From contig NZ_KI650979.1 in assembly GCF_000506985.1 (NCBI RefSeq), positions 1,612,710 through 1,676,709 of the forward strand: a stretch of DNA of 64,000 nucleotides, given 5' to 3'. Of this stretch, positions 47,576-56,714 are shown in pieces. The DNA comes from Advenella kashmirensis W13003 (GTDB lineage: Bacteria > Pseudomonadota > Gammaproteobacteria > Burkholderiales > Burkholderiaceae_B). The first letter of the stretch is position 1, and the number at the start of each line of letters is the position of its first letter. Both the position numbers and the translations under genes were made by a program. Under the pieces are notes generated by a model that saw nothing but the letters and a program-made list of their open reading frames with translations, had not been told where the DNA came from and did not search any database.

Positions 47576-49701
47576 CGCCATCGCTCGAACCGCTGCTCAA
47601 TCCGCGTTCCATCGCCCTGATCGGTGCCAGCGACAACGCCGGCCGAATTGGCGGCATGCCGTTGGACCTGCTGTCGCGATTCGGTTTCGGCGGCGCCGTC
47701 TATCCCGTCAATCCGAAGTATGCCGAGGTCTTTGGCTATCGCTGCTATGCACAGGTTGAAGATCTGCCGGCACCACCCGATCTGGCGGTGCTGGCCATTG
47801 GCGCGCGTGATGTAACGGCAATGCTGCGGCGCTGCCATGCGGTGGGCATCCCCGCTGCCGTGGTATATGCGGCGGGCTTTGCCGAAGAAGGCGAAGCCGG
47901 CGCCCTGTTGCAGGAGGAACTCGCGCGGTTTTGCGCTGAAAGCGGCATGCAAGTGGCCGGCCCCAATTGCATGGGGCTGGCCAATCTGAATACCAAGGCT
48001 TTTACCGCCTTCGCCGCCATCTTCAAAACAGCCAGCCTGCAGACCGGGACGGGGTGCGTCAGTGTGCTTACGCAAAGTGGCAATGTATGTTCGGCTTTGT
48101 ATGGTCTGGCGCGTTCGCGCGAACTGCCGGTCTCGCATTTCATTAATACGGGCAATGAAGCAAATGTGGATTTTTCAGGCTATCTGGACTATCTGGCCGA
48201 CGATCCGCATACCGAAATTGTGCTGGGATATGTGGAGCAGATTCGCGACGGCCGGCGCTTTATTAACGCCTGCCGACGATTCGAAGACCAGGGCAAGGTG
48301 CTGGTGGTGCTCAAGGCCGGGGTCACGGAAAAAGGCGCTGTCGCAGTGCAGTCCCATACGTCTGCACTGGCAGGCGATCAACGTATTTACGATGCGGCGT
48401 TTCGCGACCTGAATGTGATTGCTGCAGATGATTTCGCACAGATGGCGGACATTGCGATGCTGGCGCGCCTGCGTGTACGCACGGCGGGTGTCCGGATCGG
48501 GGTGGTAACCATGTCGGGTGCGCTGGGGGCGATCCTCACCGATCGTTTTATACAGGCCGGACTGCAATTGCCCGATCTGCCGGCGGATGTGCAGGCGCGT
48601 TTGCGCGCCGGCATCCCGGCCTATGGCATGGTGGGCAATCCCGTGGATGTCACCGGCAATATTGTCAATGATCCGCAGTTTGTGGCGCAGGTCCTGGAGG
48701 CGCTTGCGCTCACGCCGGCGCTGGATACGGTCGTTATCAATGCGCCGGGTTATATGCTTGACCGCATGGCGCAACCGTTGATTGATGTTGTGAAGAAACA
48801 TCCGCGGCTGTTCGTGGCGATTGACACCGGCCAGGCTGACAGTCGCGCACGCCTGCGTGATGCGGGAGTGGCCGTTTTTGATGATCTGGGGCAGGCAGTA
48901 CGGGCATTGGGACCGTATCTGACATGGCAGGCAAGACGCAGGCCGGCCGTTGGAACGGGCGGCATAAGCTGTGCGGTGCCGGCGGCGTCAAGAAAGGTTG
49001 CTCTTCCACCATTGCCCTGTGATGAGCTACAGGCCCGGCGCTATCTGCAGGCGTTTGATGTGCCTGATCCGGATGTACACCTGGCCGTCTCGCGCGAGAC
49101 AGCAGCCTCATTGGCGGAGCGTATTGGCGTGCCGGTGGCGATGAAAATCGTCAGCGCTGATCTGGCGCACAAGACAGAGGCAGGCGGCGTCGTTTTGAAT
49201 GTGCAGGGAGCCGATCAGGCGGCACAGGCTTACGAGCAGATCATGGAAAACTGCAAGGAACATCAGCCGGACGCGAGAATCACCGGTGTGATGATCAGCC
49301 CGATGCAGCGGGGTGTGGCAGAGCTGCTGGTGGGCGCAACAAACGATGCCGTATTCGGCCCCGTACTGACGGTGGCATTGGGCGGGGTCATGACTGAAGT
49401 CTATCGCGATACTGCACACGCTTTACTGCCGGTCACGCAGGAACAGGCCTTGCAATTGCTGCGCAGCCTGAAGGCGTTTGTGCTGCTCGACGGTTTTCGG
49501 GGGCGGCCAAAAGCAGATCTGCAGGCCGCGACCAAAGCGATTGTGGCAGTCGGGAACGCGTTTTTGTCCGGGCAGTCGGAACTCGACCAGATCGAAATCA
49601 ATCCTCTGCTGGTTCGTGAAGCGGGCGCAGGCGTGGCGATGCTGGATGCCTTGCTGCTGCCGCAAGCGGCAGAGCCGGAACAGAACCAGAGTAGCTGGTA
49701 G
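47572..49701 (+). CDS. Acyl-CoA synthetase, NDP-forming (acetate--CoA ligase family)
   Basis: This 709-residue protein combines the parts of ADP-forming acyl-CoA synthetases in one chain. A CoA-binding Rossmann domain starts LLNPRSIALIGASDNAGRIG at about residue 6. A succinyl-CoA-ligase-like domain has GAVAVQSHTSALAGDQ near 260, where the His is the phosphorylated residue. A C-terminal ATP-grasp domain begins near residue 480 (AMKIVSADLAHKTEAGGVVLN; then EINPLL near 690). Such enzymes also occur as lone ligases in catabolic operons for dicarboxylic or aromatic acids. The gene is translationally coupled to the hydratase gene by an ATGA overlap. It likely activates the acid delivered by the adjacent Bug protein. 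Confidence 0.92.
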   Translation: MTPSLEPLLNPRSIALIGASDNAGRIGGMPLDLLSRFGFGGAVYPVNPKYAEVFGYRCYAQVEDLPAPPDLAVLAIGARDVTAMLRRCHAVGIPAAVVYAAGFAEEGEAGALLQEELARFCAESGMQVAGPNCMGLANLNTKAFTAFAAIFKTASLQTGTGCVSVLTQSGNVCSALYGLARSRELPVSHFINTGNEANVDFSGYLDYLADDPHTEIVLGYVEQIRDGRRFINACRRFEDQGKVLVVLKAGVTEKGAVAVQSHTSALAGDQRIYDAAFRDLNVIAADDFAQMADIAMLARLRVRTAGVRIGVVTMSGALGAILTDRFIQAGLQLPDLPADVQARLRAGIPAYGMVGNPVDVTGNIVNDPQFVAQVLEALALTPALDTVVINAPGYMLDRMAQPLIDVVKKHPRLFVAIDTGQADSRARLRDAGVAVFDDLGQAVRALGPYLTWQARRRPAVGTGGISCAVPAASRKVALPPLPCDELQARRYLQAFDVPDPDVHLAVSRETAASLAERIGVPVAMKIVSADLAHKTEAGGVVLNVQGADQAAQAYEQIMENCKEHQPDARITGVMISPMQRGVAELLVGATNDAVFGPVLTVALGGVMTEVYRDTAHALLPVTQEQALQLLRSLKAFVLLDGFRGRPKADLQAATKAIVAVGNAFLSGQSELDQIEINPLLVREAGAGVAMLDALLLPQAAEPEQNQSSW

Positions 49702-49751
49702 TCAATAGTAGTTGCTAATACAAGTGTGATTAATCACGTCGGAGACAAATA

Positions 49752-50741
49752 ATGCAGAAGAAAACGAAGTTGTTCAAAGTGATGGGGTTGGCCTGCTCAA
49801 TGGCTGCCACCATTCTGTGTATGGCGCCGCAAGCGGCGCAGGCCGCCTATCCGGAAAAACCAATTACGATTGTCATTCCCTTCGCGGCAGGAGGCGCAGC
49901 TGATACGCTTGGGCGGCTGCTGGCCGAGAAAATAGGGCAGAAAGTGAAGCAGCCCGTGATTGTGGAAAACAAACCCGGAGCCGGTACGCTGATTGCATCG
50001 CAGCACGTTGCCAACGCCAAACCCGATGGTTATACTCTGCTGCTGGCCGCTTCTTCGCTGGGGACGATACCAAGTATTAACAAGGATGCCAGATATGATC
50101 CGGTCGAAAGCTTTGTTCCGATCACCCAGGTTGCCTCGGTTGTGCATGTCATATCGGTCAATCCTGAGGTACCCGTCAAGAATGTCAAGGAACTGATCGC
50201 CTATCTGAAACAGAATAAAGGCAAAGTAAGTTATGCCTCGCTGGGTACCGGCTCATCCACTCAACTGGAAGCAGAGATGTTCAAAAGCATGGCCGACGTG
50301 GACATGCAGGACATTCCTTATAAAGGCAGCGCGCCGGCGCTGACCGATCTGATTTCCGGACGGGTGCAGGTCATGTTCGATGCCTGGGCCTCTACGGGGC
50401 CGTATGCAAAGGCCGGCAAAGTGAAGGTGCTGGCGGTTACAACCGACAAACCGTCACCGTCGATCCCGGATATGCCCACCATTTCCGAGGCGGTCCCGGG
50501 ATTTTCCGCCATGCCCTGGCTGGGGCTGGTGGCACCCAAGGGCACGTCGCCAGCGGTGGTCGAGATCATTTATAAAGCGGTACATGAGAGCGTGCAGCAG
50601 GAAGAAGTCAAGGACCGCTTCCGGACCCTTGGACTGGATGTGATCGGCAGCGATCCCGCTACCTTCGGTGACTTTATCCGCAAAGATGTGCAGACTTGGG
50701 GTGAGGTCATCCGCAAGGCCCATATTACGGTGAACCCATAA
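49752..50741 (+). CDS. Bug/TctC-family periplasmic solute-binding protein (2)
   Basis: This 329-residue protein has a signal peptide (LACSMAATILCMAPQAAQAAYPE) and the Bug landmarks ITIVIPFAAGGAADTLGRLL, IVENKPGAGTLIASQHV and QDIPYKGSAPALTDLISGR. These proteins clamp carboxylates between two lobes with the conserved beta-strand loops. It lies inside a catabolic operon and not beside tctAB, so it may capture the operon's substrate and hand it to a permease elsewhere. Ribosome site CGGAGACAA precedes ATG 49752. Its TAA stop shares one base with the ATG of the following acyl-CoA dehydrogenase gene, indicating tight coupling. It is only distantly similar to the other Bug protein in the window. Confidence 0.94.
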   Translation: MQKKTKLFKVMGLACSMAATILCMAPQAAQAAYPEKPITIVIPFAAGGAADTLGRLLAEKIGQKVKQPVIVENKPGAGTLIASQHVANAKPDGYTLLLAASSLGTIPSINKDARYDPVESFVPITQVASVVHVISVNPEVPVKNVKELIAYLKQNKGKVSYASLGTGSSTQLEAEMFKSMADVDMQDIPYKGSAPALTDLISGRVQVMFDAWASTGPYAKAGKVKVLAVTTDKPSPSIPDMPTISEAVPGFSAMPWLGLVAPKGTSPAVVEIIYKAVHESVQQEEVKDRFRTLGLDVIGSDPATFGDFIRKDVQTWGEVIRKAHITVNP

Positions 50742-51922
50742 TGAATGAGCAGGTGCTGCCGCAAGATCCGCCGGCATTCCGTGCCTATGTCAGGACATGG
50801 ATGAAGACGCACTATGCGCAGTTTGTGCGCGACTGGCCGGCTGAGCCGGATCCGGTTTCATTAGCTTTTCGTCGTGGCTGGGAAGACACGCTTTGCCGGC
50901 ATGGCTGGGCCGGACTGGGCTGGCCCGGCCAATACGGGGGCAAGGCGTTGCCGCTCTCGCATCAGGCCATTTATCTGGAAGAACTGGCGCGCAGCGGCGC
51001 GCCGTTGGGCGTGAATTTGATTGGTCACGGCATATTTGCGCCGACGCTGCTGCATTTTGGCACCGAGGCCCAAAAGCAGCGATATTTGCCGGGCATTTTG
51101 CGCAACGAAACAATCTGGTGCCAGGGTTACTCGGAACCGGGCGCAGGCTCGGATCTGGCCGCGGTCACCACCCGCGCCAGAAAAGTCGGCCGTGATTTTG
51201 TCCTGGACGGACACAAGATCTGGACTTCGTTCGCCAATCTGGCTGATTACTGCTTTGTGCTGGCGCGTACCGATCCGGATTCGCAGCGGCATCGCGGACT
51301 GAGTTTTCTGCTGGTGGATATGCGCCAGCCCGGCGTACGGGTAGAGCCCATCCGTCAGCTCACCGGCGAGGCGGAGTTTTGTGAAGTTTTCTTTGAACAG
51401 GTGATCGTGCGGCAGGATTGCCTGCTGGGGCAGGAGGGCGAGGGCTGGCGCATGGCCATGACAGCAGCCAGTTTTGAACGCGGCACTTATTTCATTCCGC
51501 GTCTGGTGCAGTTTGAACGCGAACTGGCCAGCGTGCGCCGTCTGATCGACCAGGCCGCGTCCGGCTTAAGTGCGGTTGCCCTGCAGGATTACCGGCAACG
51601 CTGGTCTGCCTTGTATACAGACAGCGCGATATTGCAGCTCAAATCACATCGCGCCCTGACGGCGGCGATGAGCGGTAGCCCGCCCGGCCCGGAAGGTTCG
51701 TCAACCAAAGTCCACTGGAGCGAAGCCCATCAGCGGATGCTGGATCTCGCCATGCAATTGCTTGGCCTGCATGTGTGTACCCCTGATGCGCGACATCAGG
51801 CCGAGACCGAATTTTTTACGCGTGCCAGCCTGTGGTCACGGGCAGAGACTGTCCTGGCCGGCACCTCCGAGATTCAGCGCAACATCATCGGGGAAAAAGT
51901 ACTGGGGCTGGAAAAGGGATAG
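50741..51922 (+). CDS. Acyl-CoA dehydrogenase, large-type subunit
   Basis: This 393-residue flavoenzyme has the acyl-CoA dehydrogenase layout. An N-terminal helical domain includes GWAGLGWPGQYGGKALPLS. A middle beta domain carries QGYSEPGAGSDLAAVTTRA near residue 130 and DGHKIWTSFANLADYCFV (FAD and substrate contacts). The C-terminal helical domain ends AGTSEIQRNIIGEKVLGL. The next gene encodes a smaller, more divergent relative, a pairing typical of heteromeric dehydrogenases such as PimC/PimD-like or steroid side-chain enzymes, where each partner contributes to the FAD site. It starts at ATG 50741, overlapping the Bug stop by one base. Confidence 0.94.
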   Translation: MNEQVLPQDPPAFRAYVRTWMKTHYAQFVRDWPAEPDPVSLAFRRGWEDTLCRHGWAGLGWPGQYGGKALPLSHQAIYLEELARSGAPLGVNLIGHGIFAPTLLHFGTEAQKQRYLPGILRNETIWCQGYSEPGAGSDLAAVTTRARKVGRDFVLDGHKIWTSFANLADYCFVLARTDPDSQRHRGLSFLLVDMRQPGVRVEPIRQLTGEAEFCEVFFEQVIVRQDCLLGQEGEGWRMAMTAASFERGTYFIPRLVQFERELASVRRLIDQAASGLSAVALQDYRQRWSALYTDSAILQLKSHRALTAAMSGSPPGPEGSSTKVHWSEAHQRMLDLAMQLLGLHVCTPDARHQAETEFFTRASLWSRAETVLAGTSEIQRNIIGEKVLGLEKG

Positions 51923-51925
51923 ACA

Positions 51926-53053
51926 ATGCCATACGACGACGAACTGCTGCTGGACCCGGTCCGGCGGTTTCTTGATGAGCAATGTACGCTGGCAACATTG
52001 CGGGCAGCAACCCAAACCGCCGAGGCCGGCTGTCGCGCAGCCCCCCGACGACACGCCGGCTTATGGTCGCAGATCTGCCAACTCGGATGGCCGCGGCTGC
52101 TGGTTGCCGAGAAGCAGGACGGTATCGGCATGGATATGATTGACGCTGTCGGGCTCATGGAGCTGGCCGGACGTGCGCTGCTGCCATTGCCGCTAGGCTA
52201 CTGGATGAGCAGCCTGGCGCTATTGACCCGACTGGCGCCACAGTCACCGTTTACAAAGGCGATCGAAGCAGACATGCTGGCCGGCAGCCTTGTCGGATAT
52301 GCCTTGAACGAGAATGGCGGGCCCATTTTCGTGCCGTATTGTCTTGATGCCAGTCCGCTGATCACATTGCACTATGCGGACGGCATCGTGCAGGCGCGCC
52401 GGGGGGCGGGTATGGAAGGCAGGCCCGGCGTGGATCCACTGATTGACAGCGCCTGGCTACCCGCGGGACAGTGGCAAACGGGAGAGGATTTCAGCTGTGA
52501 TTTAGTGGGGTGGGAGACGTTTGATCTGCGGACGCGACTGTTGCTGGCTGCCGAGTTGCTGGGCGTGGCCTCCCGGGCACTGGAGCTGGCGACAGACTAC
52601 GCCCGGCAACGCCGCCAATTTGGTCATTCTATTGGTCACTTTCAGGCCATCAAACACCGGCTGGCGCAGGACTGGATGAATCTGGATAATGCACGCCTGC
52701 TGATCGCCAAAGCCGCTGAAGAATTGGCATTTGGCGACGCCTCGCCAGAGCATGCAGATGCAGATCATAACAAAGGCAAAACCGCAGCGTGCAACGGCGC
52801 TGGTCAGGCGTGTCACGCCCAATGCAGTCTGCTGGTCATGCTGGCCGAGCACGCGACACAGCAGGCTGCAGACATCGCTGTGAGGAACGCGTTGCAGGTG
52901 CACGGGGCCATGGGCATGACATGGGAATGCGATGTGCATTTCTATTTGAAACGGGTGCATTTTTTGGGTGCAATCATGCGCCGCCGTTATACGGCAGCCG
53001 ACAGGCTGCAACAAATATGGCAACTGTCCGAAACGCAGATGGCCGTGGATTGA
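51926..53053 (+). CDS. Acyl-CoA dehydrogenase, small-type subunit
   Basis: This 375-residue protein is a divergent acyl-CoA dehydrogenase. The N-terminal domain has QICQLGWPRLLVAEKQDGIG and the C-terminal helical domain has LATDYARQRRQFGHSIGHFQ (FAD-adenine and dimer contacts), NALQVHGAMGMTWECDVHFYL and RVHFLGAIM. The middle domain is weakly conserved, and the usual catalytic-glutamate region near the C terminus cannot be placed with certainty. This is common in the second subunit of alpha2-beta2 dehydrogenases. It begins 3 bp after the larger partner. Residues around 270-285 (HADADHNKGKTAACNGAG) form a polar insert not typical of the family. It is the last gene of the operon. Confidence 0.9.
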   Translation: MPYDDELLLDPVRRFLDEQCTLATLRAATQTAEAGCRAAPRRHAGLWSQICQLGWPRLLVAEKQDGIGMDMIDAVGLMELAGRALLPLPLGYWMSSLALLTRLAPQSPFTKAIEADMLAGSLVGYALNENGGPIFVPYCLDASPLITLHYADGIVQARRGAGMEGRPGVDPLIDSAWLPAGQWQTGEDFSCDLVGWETFDLRTRLLLAAELLGVASRALELATDYARQRRQFGHSIGHFQAIKHRLAQDWMNLDNARLLIAKAAEELAFGDASPEHADADHNKGKTAACNGAGQACHAQCSLLVMLAEHATQQAADIAVRNALQVHGAMGMTWECDVHFYLKRVHFLGAIMRRRYTAADRLQQIWQLSETQMAVD

Positions 53054-53121
53054 TCAATACCGCTTGACGGCAGGCGTGCGACTGGCTATTGTTATGAGCC
53101 TATTTATTCCTTGCGGAAAAC

Positions 53122-53907
53122 ATGAATGTGATTTCGTGGTTTCGGCGTCACACGGTGATCGCCCACCTTCTGGCCTGCCTGCTTGCATTGCTGTTATTTT
53201 TTGTGTGGGCGCCGGCTGCACTCATCGTGATTGTTGCCTACGTCAGTGTGCTGGGCGTGGCCAGCATGAACATGGCGCTCAACCTGTATTTGGACGCGTT
53301 CCGGCATATCCCGGCCGGTGCGCCTCCGGCTGCGGACACGGGCGGGCAGATTGCATTGAGCTTTGACGACAGTCCCACCGATGGCACAGCGCAGGTATTG
53401 GCGATACTGAAAGCGCACAAAGTCAAGGCTACGTTTTTTATTGTGGGTGCACATGCTGCCGCCCGCCCCGATCTCTTGCGACAGATTGTCCATGAGGGCC
53501 ACGCCATTGGCAATCACAGCCATTGTCATGAGCATACGCTGCCAATGCGTTCTGCTGCGACCATTCTTGCCGACATCCGGCAGTGTAGCCATACCATACA
53601 GGATATTGCCGGTGTAACGCCGCACATGTACCGGCCTCCGTTCGGAGTGGTGAATCCTGCGATCGCGCGGGCGGTGGCCGATAGCGGGTTGCCCTGTGTC
53701 GGCTGGTCGCTGCGTTCTTTTGATACGGCCACGCCCCGCCCGGAACGGCTGTTGTCGCGGATTGTGCGCCGTCTGAAACCGGGCGCGATCATCTTGCTGC
53801 ACGACTATCCGGCCGTGACTCCGCAAATTCTGCCCGCTCTGCTGCAGGAGATAGAGCGCAGAAATCTGAGCTGCGTTCTGCTCTCGCCAGAGATACTGCA
53901 GTCCTGA
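53122..53907 (+). CDS. Membrane-anchored polysaccharide deacetylase (NodB domain)
   Basis: This 261-residue protein has two N-terminal hydrophobic segments, about residues 10-45 (LLACLLALLLFFVWAPAALIVIVAYVS region), then a NodB-homology domain from about 75. Motif 1 is LSFDDSPTDG (usual form TFDDGP), with the second Asp as metal ligand. Motif 2 is NHSHCHEH with the two metal-ligand histidines. Motif 3 is YRPPFG. The later motif 5 region is IILLHDYP with a catalytic-type His. All metal residues are therefore present. It would remove N- or O-acetyl groups from a cell-envelope glycan on the periplasmic side. ATG 53122 is not preceded by a clear ribosome site. It seems not to belong to the acyl-CoA operon upstream. 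Confidence 0.88.
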   Translation: MNVISWFRRHTVIAHLLACLLALLLFFVWAPAALIVIVAYVSVLGVASMNMALNLYLDAFRHIPAGAPPAADTGGQIALSFDDSPTDGTAQVLAILKAHKVKATFFIVGAHAAARPDLLRQIVHEGHAIGNHSHCHEHTLPMRSAATILADIRQCSHTIQDIAGVTPHMYRPPFGVVNPAIARAVADSGLPCVGWSLRSFDTATPRPERLLSRIVRRLKPGAIILLHDYPAVTPQILPALLQEIERRNLSCVLLSPEILQS

Positions 53908-54015
53908 AATGCGCAGGCTTCGGTATCCGCCGCTCCCGCCATGCCGGCCATTCTTTTGATAGCAGTTGTCATTTTCTCTCTGTCGCACTCATGAACCCTG
54001 TCCGCTATTGATCCG

Positions 54016-54627
54016 TCAGATACCCAGGTCGGCCGAGATCATGGGGACAACAGAGACAATCAGCAGCAATGCCATGACGACGTTGAAACCGCGTTGTGTG
54101 GCGGGGGTGGTGAACAACCTGCGCATCAGCGTTCCGCCAAACATCCATACGCTGATGCAGAGCAGATTGATTACGATTGCAATAAACGATATTTGCAGCA
54201 GCGTCAGCTGTTCGATGTTGTCGGGCACATAGATGCTGAACATGCTGATCACCATGATCAGCGCCTTGGGGTTGATCCACTGGAACAGCACCGCATTCCA
54301 GAAACCGAAGGGCGAGGCCTCATCATTGACCGCGAGCGGGGTCGGGGGAATGGAGGCGATTTTCCAGGCCAGCCAAAGCAGATAGGCCAGAGATGCGATT
54401 TTCAATACGTCGATCAGCCAGCCGGCGTGCTGCATGACCCAATGCAGTCCGAAAGACATGAGCAGGATCATCAGCCCCATACCGGCGCTAATGCCCAAAC
54501 AATGGGGGATTGTGCGCCGTACGCCGAAGTTCATGGAAGAAGACAGCAGCATCAGATTATTGGGGCCCGGTGTGACGGAAGAGACGGCGATGAAGACTGC
54601 AAAGGCCATCAGCATGGTATAGGTCAT
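54016..54627 (-). CDS. LysE/RhtB-family amino-acid exporter
   Basis: This 203-residue membrane protein has about six transmembrane helices. The first ends in the family motif SSVTPGPNNLMLLSSSMNFG (residues about 15-35). Others include ISAGMGLMILLMSFGLHWVM, LKIASLAYLLWLAWKIA and QISFIAIVINLLCISVWMFGG. FWNAVLFQWINPKALIM around residue 115 is also typical. The start is ATG 54627 (MTYTMLMAFAVF); a longer open frame lacks a family match. It is divergent to a MocR-type regulator with a strong palindrome in between, suggesting that the regulator controls it. It probably exports an amino acid or related amine to avoid build-up. Confidence 0.92.
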   Translation of the reverse strand: MTYTMLMAFAVFIAVSSVTPGPNNLMLLSSSMNFGVRRTIPHCLGISAGMGLMILLMSFGLHWVMQHAGWLIDVLKIASLAYLLWLAWKIASIPPTPLAVNDEASPFGFWNAVLFQWINPKALIMVISMFSIYVPDNIEQLTLLQISFIAIVINLLCISVWMFGGTLMRRLFTTPATQRGFNVVMALLLIVSVVPMISADLGI

Positions 54628-54677
54628 GGTGTTCTCGAAAGAGGTGTTGCGCAAAATGACACTATATGCCAAGATAC

Positions 54678-54703
54678 CTGTACAGTACCGATACAGTTAT
54701 CGG
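54678..54703. promoter_or_regulatory. Palindromic operator candidates between lysE-like and mocR-like genes
   Basis: CTGTACAG (54678-54685) and CCGATA-CAGT-TATCGG (54688-54703) are two perfect palindromes within 26 bp of the divergent intergenic region. TACAGT is also repeated directly with 11-bp phasing (54681-54686, 54692-54697). MocR-type regulators commonly bind such direct or inverted sites. Confidence 0.55.
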
Positions 54704-54747
54704 CTGTTTTTTCCTTCCTGTACTGCCCTTTTTACCGGAACAGATTA

Positions 54748-56277
54748 ATGAGCAGCCAACCATCCTCATTCATTTCACAGTCCGAGCGCCCGACCTTGTC
54801 GGGCGGTCCCGACGCAACCGATAGCCAGGCGGCCGTGCCCGGTCCGCTGCCCGCGCCCGTTCATTCGGCACCAGCGCCGCTGCTGGCTTCCTGGCGTCCT
54901 GTGCGCTCCAGTTCCAGTACACTGGTCGACCAGATCGTCGAGCGCTTTGTTGCCAATATTGAACAGAATGTGTTCAGGCAGGGCAGTCGGCTGCCGTCGG
55001 TGCGGCTGCTGGCGCAGGAATTGAATGTGAGCCGTTACACGATTGTTGAAGCCTATGACCGTCTGGTGGCGACCAACCATATTACCGCCAACGCCCGCTC
55101 GGGTTATTTCGTTCAGCATAAGCGGCAGCCGGCACACGGCATCAAAAGCGGCCAGATTGCTGCGGCTTTGCCTCAGGACAAAATCGATGTGCCCTGGATC
55201 CTGAACCGGCTTTTTTCGCAAAAAAACAATTTGGGCCTCAAGCAGGAATGGCTCGATAGCGAACTGGTGGCCCGGTCCATCCGTAAAGTGGCACGCAAGA
55301 TGCAACCGGCCACGCTCATGTACGGAGAGCCGTTAGGTTTTGCCCCTTTGCGCGACACCATTCTGGGCCAATTGGCGGCACAGGACCTGCATGTGCAATC
55401 CAACGGCAATATCCTGCTGACCGGCGGCGTGACACCTTCGGTGGATCTGCTGGTGCGCCAGTTTGTCAAACCGGGCGATTATGTGGTGGTCGAAGAACCG
55501 TGCTGGTTTGTGGTGTTTGCCTATCTGCGCATGATGGGCGTGAATATTCTGACGGTGACGCGCAATCCGCAAGGGCCCGATATCGGACAACTGGAAGCGC
55601 ATTGCCGCAAGCACAGACCGGTGCTTTTCATTTGCAATAGTACCGTTCACAACCCTACCGGTTTCACCCTGAGCGCCAGCGCTGCCCATGACGTCCTGCG
55701 TCTGGCTCAGCAATATGACATGTGGATTGTCGAAGATGACACCTACAGTGAATTGGGTGCGGGCCAGCCGTTGCGCATCAGTACCCTGGATCAGTGCGAG
55801 CGCACGTTCCTGCTGGGCAATTATTCCAAGACGCTGGGGGCGGCCATGCGCGTAGGCTATATAGCCGGGCCGGCCGCTGTATTGAATGACATCTCCACGC
55901 TCAAGCTGCTCTCGGGGCTGTCTTCCTCAAGTCTGAACGAACGCATCATTCACGAGATCATCCATGGCGGGCATTATCGTTCGTACATCGAACGGCTGCG
56001 TCAGCGCATCAATGCGGCGCGTACCCAGGTGCTGCAGCGTCTGGGCGAGATAGGCTATGTGCAGGATCAGCCGCCGGCGGCCGGTCTGTTTATCTGGCTG
56101 AATATGGACCGGGATACCGAACCGCTGGCTCGCCAGCTGAATCAATATTCGATCCCTGCGACACCGGGCTCGTTGTTCTATCCTGACCAGCGTGTGAGCA
56201 CCCATTTGCGGCTGTCCGTGAGCGGTTGCGACAGCCCCCACTTGTGGGAGTGCCTGGCGGCCTGCAAACCGGGCTGA
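54748..56277 (+). CDS. MocR-type GntR/aminotransferase regulator
   Basis: This 509-residue protein has a GntR winged helix (about residues 60-125: LVDQIVERFVANIEQNVFRQ, LPSVRLLAQELNVSRYTIVEAY) joined to an aminotransferase-fold domain (about 165-500). That domain has LLTGGVTPSVDLLVRQFVKPGD, NSTVHNPTGFTLS and YSKTLGAAMRVGYIAGP, whose Lys in SKTLG would bind pyridoxal phosphate. An N-terminal tail of about 55 residues is rich in Ser, Pro and Ala. MocR proteins use PLP and amino acids or B6 vitamers as signals. It is divergent to the exporter gene and probably regulates it. The start is ATG 54748; open frame upstream lies antisense to lysE. The stop abuts the stop of the DUF1508 gene with no space. 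Confidence 0.92.
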   Translation: MSSQPSSFISQSERPTLSGGPDATDSQAAVPGPLPAPVHSAPAPLLASWRPVRSSSSTLVDQIVERFVANIEQNVFRQGSRLPSVRLLAQELNVSRYTIVEAYDRLVATNHITANARSGYFVQHKRQPAHGIKSGQIAAALPQDKIDVPWILNRLFSQKNNLGLKQEWLDSELVARSIRKVARKMQPATLMYGEPLGFAPLRDTILGQLAAQDLHVQSNGNILLTGGVTPSVDLLVRQFVKPGDYVVVEEPCWFVVFAYLRMMGVNILTVTRNPQGPDIGQLEAHCRKHRPVLFICNSTVHNPTGFTLSASAAHDVLRLAQQYDMWIVEDDTYSELGAGQPLRISTLDQCERTFLLGNYSKTLGAAMRVGYIAGPAAVLNDISTLKLLSGLSSSSLNERIIHEIIHGGHYRSYIERLRQRINAARTQVLQRLGEIGYVQDQPPAAGLFIWLNMDRDTEPLARQLNQYSIPATPGSLFYPDQRVSTHLRLSVSGCDSPHLWECLAACKPG

Positions 56278-56613
56278 TCAGGCAGATGCCTCGTGCAACA
56301 CCGCGTTCGCTGCATGATGCTTGACCGTGTCGGCGGCCTGTCTGGCGGCATTGGGATCGGCATACAGCGGGCTGCTGCCGATGATCTGGCCGTTAGCCGC
56401 TTTCAGATTGAAATAGGACTTCCCGTTAGCGGATTTTTCAAATACATAGCGGCTGTCTGTGCCGGCGTTTTTGCGAACCGATTCGATGCCGTTTTTGGCC
56501 GAGGCCAGCGTCGTATAGGTTTCGCTTCTGAGAACGGATGCGCCATCTGCGGCATGCAGGGAAAAATGAAACTGGCCATCAACGGATTTCTTGAGTTCGA
56601 AAGAAGCAGACAT
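56278..56613 (-). CDS. DUF1508 (YegP-like) protein with two repeats
   Basis: This 111-residue protein contains two tandem DUF1508 units, about residues 4-48 and 52-105. The first is FELKKSVDGQFHFSLHAADG...SETYTTLASAKNGIESVRKN and the second YVFEKSANGKSYFNLKAANGQ...SPLYADPNAARQAADTV. E. coli YegP has the same tandem layout. The fold is a small beta-alpha protein of unknown function. AAGGAATTG sits before ATG 56613, so the longer open frame upstream (to 56703) is rejected. It converges with the MocR gene, with no gap and no visible terminator between stop codons. Confidence 0.88.
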   Translation of the reverse strand: MSASFELKKSVDGQFHFSLHAADGASVLRSETYTTLASAKNGIESVRKNAGTDSRYVFEKSANGKSYFNLKAANGQIIGSSPLYADPNAARQAADTVKHHAANAVLHEASA

Positions 56614-56714
56614 GGCAATCAATTCCTTTTCAAGTGTAATAGGCAAATACCGCGAGAAAGAAACCACTTTGGCACAGCATACTGCAATTTCGTGGAATAT
56701 CAAATGAAATAATA

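Noticed and set aside
54094-54747. 218-codon upstream extension of the MocR reading frame
   Set aside because: The extension is antisense to the LysE exporter gene and is Gln/His/Asp-rich; the GntR protein starts at 54748.
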